Assembly: GCF_024199925.1 (NCBI RefSeq)
Contig: NZ_JANADR010000001.1
Location: 7,009,501-7,073,500, forward strand
DNA: 64,000 nt
Direction of reading: 5' to 3'
Source of the DNA: Bradyrhizobium sp. CCGUVB1N3
Lineage (GTDB): Bacteria; Pseudomonadota; Alphaproteobacteria; Rhizobiales; Xanthobacteraceae
How positions within the stretch are numbered: position 1 is the stretch's first letter; every line of letters begins with the position of its first letter. Positions 17,785 to 26,966 of this stretch are shown here, piece by piece. The translations under genes were made by a program, and so were the position numbers. Under the pieces are notes generated by a model. That model ran no database searches. It saw only the letters and a list, made by a program, of their open reading frames with translations, and had not been told where the DNA came from.

Positions 17785-19014
17785 TTACTCCGCCGCCAGC
17801 GACTTCTGGCGCAGCGGCAGGCCGAGGCGGTCCCAGACCTGGAGCAGGGCTTCGGCGAGCTGATCGATCAAGCCGTCGTCGTGATAGGGCGAGGGCGTGA
17901 TGCGCAGCCGCTCGGTGCCCTTGGCGACGGTCGGATAGTTGATCGGCTGGATGTAGATGCCGTGCTCTTCGAGCAGGAGGTCGGAAGCCTGTTTGCACTT
18001 CTCGGGATCGCCGACGAACAGCGGCACGATATGGGTGTCGCTCGACATCACCGGCAGGCCGGCGGCATCGAGGATCGCCTTGACGCGGGCGGCGCGGTCC
18101 TGGTGGCGCTCGCGCTCCCAGCTCGAGGTCTTCAAATGCTTGATCGCGGCGGTCGCGGCGGAGCAGATCGCCGGCGGCAGCGCGGTGGTGAAGATGAAGC
18201 CCGGGGCGTAGGAGCGCACGGCGTCGATGATCTGGCCGTTGGCCGCGATATAGCCGCCGAGGCAGCCGAAGGCTTTCGCCAGCGTGCCTTCCAGGATGTC
18301 GATGCGATGCATCACGCCGTCACGCTCGGCGATGCCGCCGCCGCGCGGGCCGTACATGCCGACCGCGTGGACTTCGTCCACATAGGTCATCGCGCCGTAT
18401 TTCTCGGCGAGGTCGCAGATTTTTGCGAGCGGGGCGACATCGCCGTCCATCGAATACAGGCTCTCGCAGGCGATCAGCTTCGGCCGATTCGGGCCGGCGG
18501 CCTTCAAGAGCGCTTCGAGATCGGCGAGATCGTTGTGGCGGAACACGATCCGCTCGCAGCCGGACTGGCGGATGCCCTCGATCATCGAATTGTGGTTGAG
18601 CTCATCCGACAGGATCAGGCAGTTCGGGATGAGTTTTGCGATGGTCGCGATGCCGGTCTGGTTCGAGACGTAGCCGGAGGTGAAGAGGAGAGCTGCCTCC
18701 TTGCCGTGGAGATCGGCGAGCTCGGCTTCGAGCTGCACCAGCGGATGATGCGTGCCGGCGATGTTGCGGGTGCCGCCCGCGCCGGTACCGACCCGGGTCG
18801 CGGTCTCGACCATGGCGCCGACCACCTTCGGGTGCTGGCCCATGCCGAGATAGTCGTTGGAGCACCAGATCACGACGTCGCGCTTGCCCTTGGGCGAGTG
18901 CCACACCGCATGCGGAAACCTGCCGGCCATGCGCTCGAGATCCGCGAACACGCGATAGCGCCGTTCGGCGTGGAGGCGGTCGAGGGCGGAAGAGAAGTAC
19001 TGGCTGTAATCCAT
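17785..19014 (-). CDS. hemA: 5-aminolevulinate synthase
   Basis: This PLP enzyme condenses glycine with succinyl-CoA to 5-aminolevulinate, the first step of heme synthesis in Alphaproteobacteria. The 409-residue length is normal. The N-terminus [20 protein letters not shown] is typical. The cofactor-binding aspartate lies in YVDEVHAVG (D213), and the Schiff-base lysine is K247 in [15 protein letters not shown] glycine-rich substrate loop [15 protein letters not shown] is present. Upstream, a FixK/FNR box and a -10 element are correctly spaced, so low-oxygen induction is predicted. That agrees with reports that B. japonicum hemA is oxygen-controlled. Confidence 0.98.
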   Translation of the reverse strand: MDYSQYFSSALDRLHAERRYRVFADLERMAGRFPHAVWHSPKGKRDVVIWCSNDYLGMGQHPKVVGAMVETATRVGTGAGGTRNIAGTHHPLVQLEAELADLHGKEAALLFTSGYVSNQTGIATIAKLIPNCLILSDELNHNSMIEGIRQSGCERIVFRHNDLADLEALLKAAGPNRPKLIACESLYSMDGDVAPLAKICDLAEKYGAMTYVDEVHAVGMYGPRGGGIAERDGVMHRIDILEGTLAKAFGCLGGYIAANGQIIDAVRSYAPGFIFTTALPPAICSAATAAIKHLKTSSWERERHQDRAARVKAILDAAGLPVMSSDTHIVPLFVGDPEKCKQASDLLLEEHGIYIQPINYPTVAKGTERLRITPSPYHDDGLIDQLAEALLQVWDRLGLPLRQKSLAAE

Positions 19015-19125
19015 CGGCAGACCTGCAGCGGAACTTGAGGGCCCAAGCGGCTAATCTTCTTAGAGCTTTTCAAGCTCTAATGTCTATGCGCCAGCCCACA
19101 TTTGGCAATGCGACCGGCAGGACCA

Positions 19126-19166
19126 TTCATAGCGGCCGAGGATCAGCAATTATTGATGTGGATCAA
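19126..19166 (-). promoter_or_regulatory. FixK/FNR-dependent promoter of hemA
   Basis: TTGATGTGGATCAA (19153-19166) is a perfect TTGAT-N4-ATCAA box. On the minus strand a -10 element TATGAA covers 19131-19126, giving a start near 19118-19119. That puts the box centre at about -41, the classic position for this activator class. The leader before hemA would be about 105 nt. The box is also 198 bp before the divergent aroQ, which might share it. The 349-bp region also contains a 9-bp inverted repeat (19060-19080), and I see no gene in it. Confidence 0.75.
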
Positions 19167-19363
19167 CCAGCTAGCGCCTTGGTGTCCCGGCCGGGGACGG
19201 GCGCCGCGAGATGCGCTGCCGCGCCGGGGGCTGCACGGACATTTTGTCCAAGGCGGTTCGCCGTTCATGATCCTCGGAGCTGGCCGAGCCGGATGTCCGG
19301 CCTGTTGCCCGAAAGCGGGCAGGGCCGCCAACTCGGCGAAGCGCTTTTGCAAAGGGAGGCCCC

Positions 19364-19795
19364 ATGAAACGCGTGATGATCCTGAACGGCCCGAACCTCA
19401 ATCTCCTCGGCGTGCGCGAGCCGCACATCTACGGCACGACGACGCTTCCCCAGATCAAGGCGAGTTGCGAAGAGGCCGCTTTGAGGCTCGACCTCACGGT
19501 TGCCTTCCACCAGTCCAACCACGAGGGCGTGCTCGTCGACCTGATCCAGTCGGCGCGGCAGGATGCCGATGCCGTCATCCTCAATCCGGCCGGCTTCTCC
19601 TTCACATCCGTCGCGATCATGGACGCGATCAAGACGTTCGAGGGACCCGTGCTGGAGGTGCACGTCTCCAACATCCACGCCCGCGACGAATATCACCGTC
19701 ACTCCAAGATTTCGTTCGTCGCGACGGGCGTGATCTGCGGGCTCGGGCCGTACGGCTATATCGCGGCGATGCACGCGATCGCGCAGATGAAGTGA
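19364..19795 (+). CDS. aroQ: Type II 3-dehydroquinate dehydratase-like protein
   Basis: Type II dehydroquinases remove water from 3-dehydroquinate in the shikimate pathway and form dodecamers. The 143-residue length is normal. Present are the N-terminal ILNGPNLNLLGVREPHIYG, including R18, E19 and catalytic Tyr23, the catalytic His100 in VHVSNIHARDE, and ATGVICGLGPYGY. Unusually, the THTS segment of the substrate loop reads FSFTS, so the usual histidine is Phe80. The ATG at 19364 has GGGAGG 6 bp upstream. It could be a paralog with changed substrate or weak activity. It is divergent from hemA. Confidence 0.88.
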   Translation: MKRVMILNGPNLNLLGVREPHIYGTTTLPQIKASCEEAALRLDLTVAFHQSNHEGVLVDLIQSARQDADAVILNPAGFSFTSVAIMDAIKTFEGPVLEVHVSNIHARDEYHRHSKISFVATGVICGLGPYGYIAAMHAIAQMK

Positions 19796-19817
19796 GGCGG
19801 GGCCGCAGCGAAGGTCT

Positions 19818-19964
19818 GCTCCCTCGCCCCGTTCTTACGGGGAGAGGGTTGGGGTGAGGGGCGCTTCCACAATCACGGCGGCAGTTGGACTCGCGGAGAG
19901 TCCCCCTCACCCGAATTTGCGCGTCGCGCAAATTCGACCTCTCCCCGCAAGCGGGGCGAGGTAA
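19818..19964. repeat. Paired intergenic repeat (CCCTCACC family)
   Basis: The left half ends GAGAGGGTTGGGGTGAGGGG and the right half contains CCCCTCACCCGAATT. Each half carries a hairpin of CGCCCCG or CCCCGC arms. An AATTTGCGCGTCGCGCAAATT palindrome-like core occurs in the right half. Related copies are at 28813, 39602 and 57420. Confidence 0.7.
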
Positions 19965-19991
19965 GGGACATCGCCATTCAGAGTTTGAAGC

Positions 19992-21053
19992 TCAGGTCGT
20001 CCTGAACTGCAGCACGCCGTCCTTCTCTTCGGCGGTCAGCCGTCCCTCGACCAGCATGTAGTTGACGTGGGCGATCAATTCGCCCGCGGCAAAACCCATC
20101 TGGTGGGGGTCGAGCACGTGCTTGTGGAACACGACAGGCACGAGCTGTGACGAGGTCTGCGGCACTTCCCGGCAGGCTTCCGCGATCATGCGGCAGCGCT
20201 CCTCGTGATGATCGGCAAGCTGCTTGATGCGGGTCTTCAAGCCGTAAAACGGCACGCCGTGGCCGGGCAGCACCAGCACGTCATAGGGCAGCGTCGTGGT
20301 GAGGCTTGCCAGCGAGGCCAGATATTCGCCGAGCGAGTTCTGGTCGGGCTCGACTGCCCAGACGCTGACGTTCGGCGAGATCTTGCTCAGCACCTGGTCG
20401 GCGGAGAGGAACAGCTTGTCGTCGGCGCAATACAGCATCACCTGGTCGAGCGCATGACCGCCGCCGGTGATCACCTTGAAGCGGCGCGGGCCGATCACGA
20501 CCTCGTCGCCATGCGAGATGCGCCGATAGGACGCCGGCAGCACCGACACGCGCTTCAGATATTCCTGGCCGCGGCCGAGCAGCTTGTCGGTCAGTGTCTC
20601 GTCCATCCCATGGCGGCGGAAGAACAGCCGCTGCGCGTTGCGCCGCTCCTCGGTGCCGCGGTTCTGGTGATAGACCGATTGCAAATATTCGACCTGCGAC
20701 ATTTCGAGCGGACAGTCGAACCGCTCGACGATCCAGCCCGCGAGCCCGACATGGTCGGGGTGCGAATGGGTGACGATCAGGCGCGAGATGTGGACGCCCT
20801 TCAGCGGCCCGTCGAACAGCTTCGTCCAGGCCTCGATCGTCTCCTCATTGCCGAAGCCGGAGTCGATCATCGCATACCCGTCGCCATCGGCGAGCAGGTA
20901 GATGTTCACATGGTTGAGACGGAACGGCAGCTTGAGCCGTACCCACAACACGCCGGGCCGCACCTCCACGACCTCTTCGGGGCCGGGGTGCTGTTCCCAG
21001 GGGTAGCGCAGGGCCTCGGCCGAGGACTGCACGCTGTCGCTCTTCGAATGCAT
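19992..21053 (-). CDS. MBL-fold metallohydrolase (LACTB2-like)
   Basis: A metallo-beta-lactamase-fold protein of about 353 residues. The metal sites are visible in order: THSHPDHVG, the later histidine in GGGHALDQ, the aspartate in LSADQVL and the histidine in LPGHGVPF. A C-terminal all-helical segment (VNYMLVEGRLTAEE) looks like the winged-helix tail of LACTB2-type enzymes. Members cleave RNA, thioesters or lactones, and the substrate here cannot be decided. I start at the ATG at 21053; the frame extends upstream to 21185, but those residues overlap repeat sequence. Confidence 0.88.
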   Translation of the reverse strand: MHSKSDSVQSSAEALRYPWEQHPGPEEVVEVRPGVLWVRLKLPFRLNHVNIYLLADGDGYAMIDSGFGNEETIEAWTKLFDGPLKGVHISRLIVTHSHPDHVGLAGWIVERFDCPLEMSQVEYLQSVYHQNRGTEERRNAQRLFFRRHGMDETLTDKLLGRGQEYLKRVSVLPASYRRISHGDEVVIGPRRFKVITGGGHALDQVMLYCADDKLFLSADQVLSKISPNVSVWAVEPDQNSLGEYLASLASLTTTLPYDVLVLPGHGVPFYGLKTRIKQLADHHEERCRMIAEACREVPQTSSQLVPVVFHKHVLDPHQMGFAAGELIAHVNYMLVEGRLTAEEKDGVLQFRTT

Positions 21054-21127
21054 GGACACTATCGGTACCCGCACATCGAGCGGGACGCCAGCCGAAAAAC
21101 CACGTGGGGCGGCGTTCGCATGGCCGT

Positions 21128-21286
21128 CATTCCGCCCGTAATTTTCCGTAGCCCGGGTTGCGCGCGGTGCAATCCGGATACGCATGCACCGTCATTCCGG
21201 GGGCGCGCGCAAGCGCGAACCCGGAATCCCGAGGTTGCTGTGGGAGATTCCGGGCTCGGTGCTGCGCACCGCCCCGGAATGACGAT
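21128..21286. repeat. Intergenic palindromic repeat (CGTCATTCCGG family)
   Basis: CGTCATTCCGGGG near 21190 faces CCCCGGAATGACG at 21274-21286, with internal GGAATC/GATTCC arms. To its left is a second unit, TAGCCCGGGTTGCGCGCGGTG. It overlaps the last codon of the chemoreceptor. Confidence 0.7.
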
Positions 21287-23427
21287 CAGGCCGCGCGGAT
21301 ATTGCTGAGGAACGCGTCGATTTCCCCGCGCAGCACGTCGGCCTCGCGGCGCAGCGCATCGGAGGCGCCCAGCACCTCCGTCGCCGCGGCGCCCGCCTCG
21401 GCCGAGGCCGTGGAGACGCCGACGATGTTGCTGGAGACCTCGCTGGTGCCACCGGCGGCGTGCTGGATGTTGCGGGCGATCTCGCGCGTCGCGGCACCCT
21501 GTTCCTCGACGGCGGCGGCGATCGCCGTGGTCACGTCGTTGATCTCGCCGATGATCTGGCCGATGCCCCTGATCGCGCCGACCGCAGAGGTCGTGACCTG
21601 CTGCATGCTGGCGATCTGGGTGCGGATCTCGTCGGTGGCTTTCGCGGTCTGGCTTGCAAGGCTCTTCACTTCGGAGGCGACCACGGCGAAACCGCGGCCG
21701 GCTTCGCCGGCGCGCGCCGCTTCGATCGTGGCGTTGAGCGCGAGCAGATTGGTCTGCGAGGCGATGGTCTGGATGAGATCGACGACCACGCTGATGCGGC
21801 TCGCGCTGTCGGCGAGGCCCTGCACGGTCGCGTCAGTTGCCCCGGCCTCGTGGACCGCCTTCTTGGCGATCTCGGCCGAGGTGACCACCTGGCGGCTGAT
21901 CTCGGCAATCGACGACGACAATTGCTCGGTGCCGGCCGACACCGTCTGCACGTTGACCGAGGTCTCCTCGGCGGCCGACGCCACGGCGTTGACCAGCGCA
22001 TTCGACTGGTCGGCCGTCGACGACATGCTCTGGGCGGTCGTCTGCATCGAATTGGCCGATTGGGCGAGGCTGTCGAGGGCCGTGCGCACCGTTCCTTCGA
22101 ACGATCCGATCTGCGCTTCCATGCGCGCGGCGCGCTCGGCCTTGGCGGCGCGGTCCTTGTCCTGCTCGCTGGAGAGCGCGCGGGCCTCGATCATGCTCTG
22201 GCGGAACACCTGGAGCGTATCGGTCATGGTGCCGATCTCGTCACTGTGTTTGGTGCGGACGATCTCTGCGTCGAGGTCGCCGGCCGAGAGCAGCTGCATC
22301 GCGCGCTGCAGTCCCCCGATGCGCCGCAGGATGTTGCGTCCGACATAGAGCCAGACGAACAGCGCCGAGCCGACCAGGGTCAGCGCGCCCAGCGCCAGCA
22401 TGACTATGGTGGCGAATGAAATCTGCCTGCGCGCCTGGAAGGTCGAGTCGTTGGTCTCCTTCTGCACGCCTTCGACCAGTTGTTGCACGCTGATGCCGAG
22501 GCCGACATTGAGCTTGCGGGTTTCATCGAGCACGGTCTGGCCGTAGTCGGTGGCGTCGAGCTCCTTCTCGCGCAGATTGAACACGCCGGTTTTCCCGGTG
22601 CCCAGCGCAAGCAGCTTTTCGGCCGTCTCGCGCAGCATCTTGCTGCCCTGATTGTCCGGCAGCAGGTCGAGGTTGGAGCGCAGGCGTCCCTGCGCCGTCT
22701 TGAATTCCTTCTGGATGTCGTCGAGCTTATCGGCGGTGTTGGCCGAGAGCGCCGCGCTCATGTCGGCGGCCGCGAGATTGCCGCTGGCGACGACATTGCC
22801 GAGCTGGCCGACGGTCTGCGCCGCTTCGGTGGCGTCCTCGGCCGACAGGTTCGCCGAGCCGAGAATCGCGTTCACCTGGGTCTGCGCATTGAGCATCGCG
22901 GGGCTTGCCGCGCCGACGAAATCGCCCTGCGCCTTGCGGAGCGCATCGTATTGCTTGTCGTGAAGGGCCGCGACGTCGAGCCGCTCGCGCGCGGCCGAGG
23001 TCAGGCTTTGCGCTGCCTCATTGAGGTTCTTGATGGTGTCGTTAAGTCCCGTGACGACCGTCTTGTCGGCGCCGAGCTCGATGATCTCGCCGAGCTTCTG
23101 CTGGACCTGCTGCTGCAATTCCTTGAGCTTCTTGGTGCGCTCGTTCAGCGCGTCATCGCTCGGCGCGGCGAGCAGTGCCGGTCCCTGTGCCGCGAGGCTC
23201 GCGCTCAGGGCGGATAGTTGCAGGCTTGCGGCGAGACGCGGAATGTCGCGTCCGCTCAGATCGACCATGCGCTCGCCGAGATTTTGCAGCACATAGCCGG
23301 CTCCCGCCGAGATCACGAGGCCCATGCCCGCGATCACGGCAAAGGCGGCGAACAGGCTGCCGCGCACGCCCCATTTCGGCAACGAGACACGAGGCCTTGA
23401 TCTGCCCAGGCCCACACGGATCGCCAT
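21286..23427 (-). CDS. Methyl-accepting chemotaxis protein
   Basis: A 713-residue inner-membrane chemoreceptor. The first membrane helix ([20 protein letters not shown], about 26-46) leads into a large helical periplasmic sensor of about 290 residues. The second helix ([19 protein letters not shown]) is followed by a HAMP linker and the cytoplasmic signalling hairpin. Its tip has [20 protein letters not shown] and [19 protein letters not shown], which bind CheA and CheW. No CheR-tethering pentapeptide is seen at the C-terminus (LSNIRAA). The ligand is unknown. The gene stands alone, with GGGGGA before the ATG. Confidence 0.96.
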   Translation of the reverse strand: MAIRVGLGRSRPRVSLPKWGVRGSLFAAFAVIAGMGLVISAGAGYVLQNLGERMVDLSGRDIPRLAASLQLSALSASLAAQGPALLAAPSDDALNERTKKLKELQQQVQQKLGEIIELGADKTVVTGLNDTIKNLNEAAQSLTSAARERLDVAALHDKQYDALRKAQGDFVGAASPAMLNAQTQVNAILGSANLSAEDATEAAQTVGQLGNVVASGNLAAADMSAALSANTADKLDDIQKEFKTAQGRLRSNLDLLPDNQGSKMLRETAEKLLALGTGKTGVFNLREKELDATDYGQTVLDETRKLNVGLGISVQQLVEGVQKETNDSTFQARRQISFATIVMLALGALTLVGSALFVWLYVGRNILRRIGGLQRAMQLLSAGDLDAEIVRTKHSDEIGTMTDTLQVFRQSMIEARALSSEQDKDRAAKAERAARMEAQIGSFEGTVRTALDSLAQSANSMQTTAQSMSSTADQSNALVNAVASAAEETSVNVQTVSAGTEQLSSSIAEISRQVVTSAEIAKKAVHEAGATDATVQGLADSASRISVVVDLIQTIASQTNLLALNATIEAARAGEAGRGFAVVASEVKSLASQTAKATDEIRTQIASMQQVTTSAVGAIRGIGQIIGEINDVTTAIAAAVEEQGAATREIARNIQHAAGGTSEVSSNIVGVSTASAEAGAAATEVLGASDALRREADVLRGEIDAFLSNIRAA

Positions 23428-23534
23428 CAGAATTCCCCCACGCCGATTACTTTATATTTTGCGGGCGGCAGTATCGGGGTAGCGAGTTAAAAAATCGCAA
23501 GTGCCGCAATTGCTTGCGCTCTTTCCACACGACG

Positions 23535-23567
23535 AAAAAAGAAGGGCCGGCGAGATGCCGGCCCTTC
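23535..23567 (-). terminator. Terminator of the outer-membrane protein gene
   Basis: On the minus strand a stem AAGGGCCGGC/GCCGGCCCTT with a 5-base loop is followed by CTTTTTT, 26 bp after the porin-like gene's stop. Confidence 0.85.
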
Positions 23568-23592
23568 CCGCAAGATCGGTTGTGGTTAGCGA

Positions 23593-24324
23593 TCAGTAAC
23601 GCGCGGCCATCGGGGCGCCCCAGTTGAAGCGGTAGTTGACGCCCGCCTTCACGGTGTGATCGTCGGTGGTGAAGCTGCCGGCCGGCACGAGCGCGGCCGG
23701 AGCGGTGAAGGTGGCGCTGCCGAAATTGTAGTACTGGTATTCAGCCTTGGCCGACCAGCTCGGGGCGAACATGTATTCGAGACCGGCGCCGACCGTGTAG
23801 CCGTTGCGATGATCGCCCGAGATCGCGAACGCGACCGGCGCGCCGCCGAGCGCCACACGCTCGTTGTTGTCCGAATAGGCGTAGCCGCCCTTCACGTAGA
23901 TCAGGCCCGGACCCCAGGTGTAGCCGACGCGGCCGGTGATCGAGCCGAGCCCACGCTGGTCGTTGGTGTAGGCATAGCCGCTCGGGAACACCGCGCCGAC
24001 GCTGCCGGAGAGCCAGGAGTACTGGCCTTCGACGCCGACCACGAAGTTCGGGTGGAACTGCCAGTCCGCGCCGACCTGGAGACCGCCGAGGAAGCGGCCG
24101 TTGCCGTTGTTGCCGGTGGTGAGGCCGTTGAAATTGCTGTCGCTCGAGAACGCGCCGCCGAGATGCGCACCGAGATAGAAGCCGGTCCAGTTGTAGATCG
24201 GCGCGGCATAAGCCGGCGCAGGCGCCTTGTTGTAATAGGGGCGGGCGCCGAGATCGGCACCGACGGCGGGCGCGGCGGCGCTTAACGAGAATAGCGCAAC
24301 GGTCGCGAACAGAATCTTCTTCAT
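23593..24324 (-). CDS. Omp25/Omp31-type outer-membrane beta-barrel protein
   Basis: A 243-residue eight-strand barrel of the rhizobial Omp25/Omp31/RopB family, abundant envelope proteins of Alphaproteobacteria. A signal peptide (KKILFATVALFSLSAAAPAVGA) precedes a short proline/tyrosine linker and the family opening YNWTGFYLGAHLGGAFS. Alternating aromatic strands run to the end, finishing NYRFNWGAPMAARY with the usual C-terminal aromatic. The ATG at 24324 fits the signal peptide better than one at 24342. It has its own terminator and no operon partner. Confidence 0.93.
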   Translation of the reverse strand: MKKILFATVALFSLSAAAPAVGADLGARPYYNKAPAPAYAAPIYNWTGFYLGAHLGGAFSSDSNFNGLTTGNNGNGRFLGGLQVGADWQFHPNFVVGVEGQYSWLSGSVGAVFPSGYAYTNDQRGLGSITGRVGYTWGPGLIYVKGGYAYSDNNERVALGGAPVAFAISGDHRNGYTVGAGLEYMFAPSWSAKAEYQYYNFGSATFTAPAALVPAGSFTTDDHTVKAGVNYRFNWGAPMAARY

Positions 24325-24547
24325 CGTCTCTAACTCCAACACTTCATTCCCGGCAGGCGCGCTTTCCGCGCCGTCGTTGCTTTCGCAGATAGCGGGCTTT
24401 TGACTAAAATGCTGTCACATGCGTGGCACAGTCGCCGCCAAGCCAACCTATTGGCGGGCAAATGCGTTTCGTGCTTAACAGGGCTTTAAGAAACGGTGAA
24501 GGATGGCTTAACGCGCAGCGTTTGTGGAGACGATTGGCCGCTCTTCC

Positions 24548-24868
24548 TCAAGCCAAACGCCTGCGTACTTCCTCGCGCATCTGCTCGCGAAACTTTTCGC
24601 GTTGCGCGGGCCGGTCCTTCTCGGCGATGGTGTGGCGATCGAAGATGTCGAACTTGTCGAGGATCGGATAACGCTCGCTCGCCATCGCGAGCACGCCGAG
24701 CACCTTGGCCGCCGATGCACTCGGGCCGCGCACCTCCCAGCGCCGGATCGTCACGGTCCCGCTCGCAGCCGGCAGGCCGCACAGCTTCGCCATATCCGCG
24801 ACCGTGAGCTCCCGGCCGATCGCCTCGGACAGGTCGACGCGCAATTGCTTCAGTTCGGGGCCCGTCAT
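24548..24868 (-). CDS. Small helix-turn-helix protein
   Basis: A 106-residue protein with a Cro/C1-like helix-turn-helix near the N-terminus (LRVDLSEAIGRELTVADMAK, then LCGLPAASGTVTIRRWEV). The pattern resembles helix-turn-helix proteins that read plasmid or phage-type operators, but no prophage genes are near. The C-terminal half is charged and helical (REKFREQMREEVRRRLA). It stands alone on the minus strand, with about 120 bp to the divergent hypothetical gene at 24991. Target genes are unknown. Confidence 0.75.
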   Translation of the reverse strand: MTGPELKQLRVDLSEAIGRELTVADMAKLCGLPAASGTVTIRRWEVRGPSASAAKVLGVLAMASERYPILDKFDIFDRHTIAEKDRPAQREKFREQMREEVRRRLA

Positions 24869-24990
24869 GTCACCTCGGTTAAGCGAAGTCGATGAGGTGA
24901 ATGCACTAGCGCTGATTCGGGTCGATCCGAAGGCGGGCGCGATCGTGCTAGTCTCTCGCCGCCGGTCGAGCGTCAGCGAGGGGAATTCGC

Positions 24991-25329
24991 ATGCCTGTGT
25001 TCAAGCTGCCCCTGTCGGGGGATGTCGTGCAGTCTATTTATCCGTCGTTCTTCAGCCCCACCGGCAGCCAGTTCGGGCTGGTCAACATCACGGTCGGGCA
25101 ATCCTCGGCGCCCGAGGTCGAGAGGGACGTGCTGTCGGATGTCGGCAGCTACGGCAGGCAGATCGGCCAGATCGCGGACGCGCTGCTCGCGGTCATCGAG
25201 CATTTGGAAGGCGATGCCGATGGTACGCTCAAGCGCGACCAGGCGATCAAGGACTTCAAAACGATGCTGCACGCGGTGGTTAAGGTCAAGAAAGGCCACG
25301 GTCGCGAGGCGCGTCGTCCGCGCGACTGA
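24991..25329 (+). CDS. Hypothetical protein
   Basis: A 112-residue protein without signal peptide or membrane segment. The ATG at 24991 has GAGGGG about 8 bp upstream. The N-terminal half is strand-like (VFKLPLSGDVVQSIYPSFF), followed by helices (VGSYGRQIGQIADALLAVIE) and a very basic tail ending RREARRPRD-like. I do not recognise a family. Coding potential is supported by the ribosome site and codon use. It is convergent with the ABC operon, with only 5 bp between stops. Confidence 0.6.
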   Translation: MPVFKLPLSGDVVQSIYPSFFSPTGSQFGLVNITVGQSSAPEVERDVLSDVGSYGRQIGQIADALLAVIEHLEGDADGTLKRDQAIKDFKTMLHAVVKVKKGHGREARRPRD

Positions 25330-25334
25330 TCGCC

Positions 25335-26966
25335 TCACGTCGCCGGCGTGCGCTCCTTCTGTCCCGGCACGGCGGCGAGCAGCTCGCGGGTGTAGCTGTG
25401 CTCGGGCGCCGCGAAGAGCTGCGCCGTCGGCTTCAACTCGACGATAGCGCCGCGCTGCATCACCGCGATGCGGTCGCAGATTTGCGCCGCGACGCGCAAA
25501 TCGTGGGTGATGAAAAGCATCGAGAGGCCGAGCCGCGTCTTCAGGTCTTCCAGCAGCCTCAAGACCTGCGCTTGCACGGAGACGTCGAGCGCCGAGACCG
25601 CCTCGTCCGCGACGATGATCTCGGGCTCGAGCGCGAGCGCCCGGGCAATGCCGACCCGCTGACGCTGGCCGCCGGAGAATTCGTGCGGAAAGCGCTCGAG
25701 CGCGCCCGCATCCAGGCCGACCAGCTTGAGGAGATCGCGCGCGCGGTCGAACGCCACCTTCGGCTCTGTGCCGGCGGCGATCGGGCCGTCGGCGATGATG
25801 TGGCCGATCTTGCGCCGCGGGTTGAGCGAAGCGAACGGATCCTGGAAAATCATCTGGATGCGGTGGCGCTCGGCGCGCAGCGCCCTGCCGGCAAGCGACG
25901 TCAGATCGGTGTCGCCGATTCGCACCGTGCCGCGATCCGGCTCGATCAGCCGCATCACGAGCCGCGCCACGGAGGATTTGCCGGAGCCGGATTCGCCGAC
26001 GAGACCAAGCGTCTCGCCTTTGAGAATGCTGAAATTGACCTCGCGCGCCGCGTCCACTCTGCGGTCCTCGCGGAACCAGCCGCCCGAGGTGACATAGGTC
26101 TTGTCCAGCCCGATCACTTCGACGGCCTTGGCCCGATCATCGAGCGGCGTTCGCGCAGGCGGATCCATCGAGGGCACGGCCGCGAGCAGCGCCTTGGTGT
26201 AGTCGTGCTGCGGTTTGGTGAAGACGGCCGTGGCCGGGCCTTCCTCCACCACCTTGCCATGGCGCAGCACCACGACCTGGTCGGCGATATCGGCGACCAC
26301 GCCGAAATCATGGGTGATGAACATCACCGCCATGTTGCGGTTGCGCTGGAGGTTGCGGATCAGCTTCAGGATCTGCGCCTGCGTGGTGACGTCGAGTGCG
26401 GTGGTCGGCTCGTCCGCGACCAGCACCGCGGGCTCGAGCGCCAGCGCCATCGCGATCATCGCGCGCTGGCGCTGGCCGCCGGAGAGCTGGTGCGGATAAG
26501 CCCGAACGATGCGTTCGGGGTCGGGCAGGCCGACCTCGCGCGCCAGCGACACCGCCTTGGCGCGGCGCTGCTTCGGCGTCAGCAAATCATGCGCCTCGAA
26601 CATCTCCGCCATCTGGTCGCCGATCCGCATCAACGGGTTGAGCGCGGTCATCGGCTCCTGGAAGATCATCGCCAGGCGCCGGCCGCGCAAATCGCGCCAG
26701 CCGTCATCGTCGAGCTTCAGGAGATCGCGGCCCTCGAACTGGACCTCGCCGGCGGTGACGCTGACGGTGCCGGGCAGCAGCCCCATCAGCGCATGCGCGC
26801 ACATCGACTTGCCGGAGCCGGACTCGCCGACGACGCAGACGATCCTGCCGGGCATCAGATCGAGCGAGACGCCGTCGACGGCGAAGGGCCGCTCGGCGCC
26901 CTTGGGCAGCGCGATCCGCAAATCCTTGATCGAGACGACGGGCGGGGCGGTCATCATCATCGTCAT
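25335..26966 (-). CDS. Fused oligopeptide-type ABC transporter ATPase (DppD-DppF fusion)
   Basis: A 543-residue protein with two complete ATPase domains that power peptide or nickel/opine-type import. Domain 1 (about 10-265) has VVGESGSGKS and LSGGQRQRAMIAMAL; domain 2 (about 280-540) has LVGESGSGKS and FSGGQRQRVGIARAL. Each ends with the oligopeptide-type extension around HDYTKALLAAVPS and HSYTRELLAAVPG. Both sites look intact. The ATG at 26966 overlaps the permease stop as ATGA; an upstream frame to 27686 is an artefact of the permease gene. It is the last gene of the operon. Confidence 0.95.
   Translation of the reverse strand: MTMMMTAPPVVSIKDLRIALPKGAERPFAVDGVSLDLMPGRIVCVVGESGSGKSMCAHALMGLLPGTVSVTAGEVQFEGRDLLKLDDDGWRDLRGRRLAMIFQEPMTALNPLMRIGDQMAEMFEAHDLLTPKQRRAKAVSLAREVGLPDPERIVRAYPHQLSGGQRQRAMIAMALALEPAVLVADEPTTALDVTTQAQILKLIRNLQRNRNMAVMFITHDFGVVADIADQVVVLRHGKVVEEGPATAVFTKPQHDYTKALLAAVPSMDPPARTPLDDRAKAVEVIGLDKTYVTSGGWFREDRRVDAAREVNFSILKGETLGLVGESGSGKSSVARLVMRLIEPDRGTVRIGDTDLTSLAGRALRAERHRIQMIFQDPFASLNPRRKIGHIIADGPIAAGTEPKVAFDRARDLLKLVGLDAGALERFPHEFSGGQRQRVGIARALALEPEIIVADEAVSALDVSVQAQVLRLLEDLKTRLGLSMLFITHDLRVAAQICDRIAVMQRGAIVELKPTAQLFAAPEHSYTRELLAAVPGQKERTPAT

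Noticed and set aside
19060..19080. 9-bp inverted repeat near hemA as an Irr binding site
   Set aside because: Its arms are separated differently from the iron control element and the core bases do not match.
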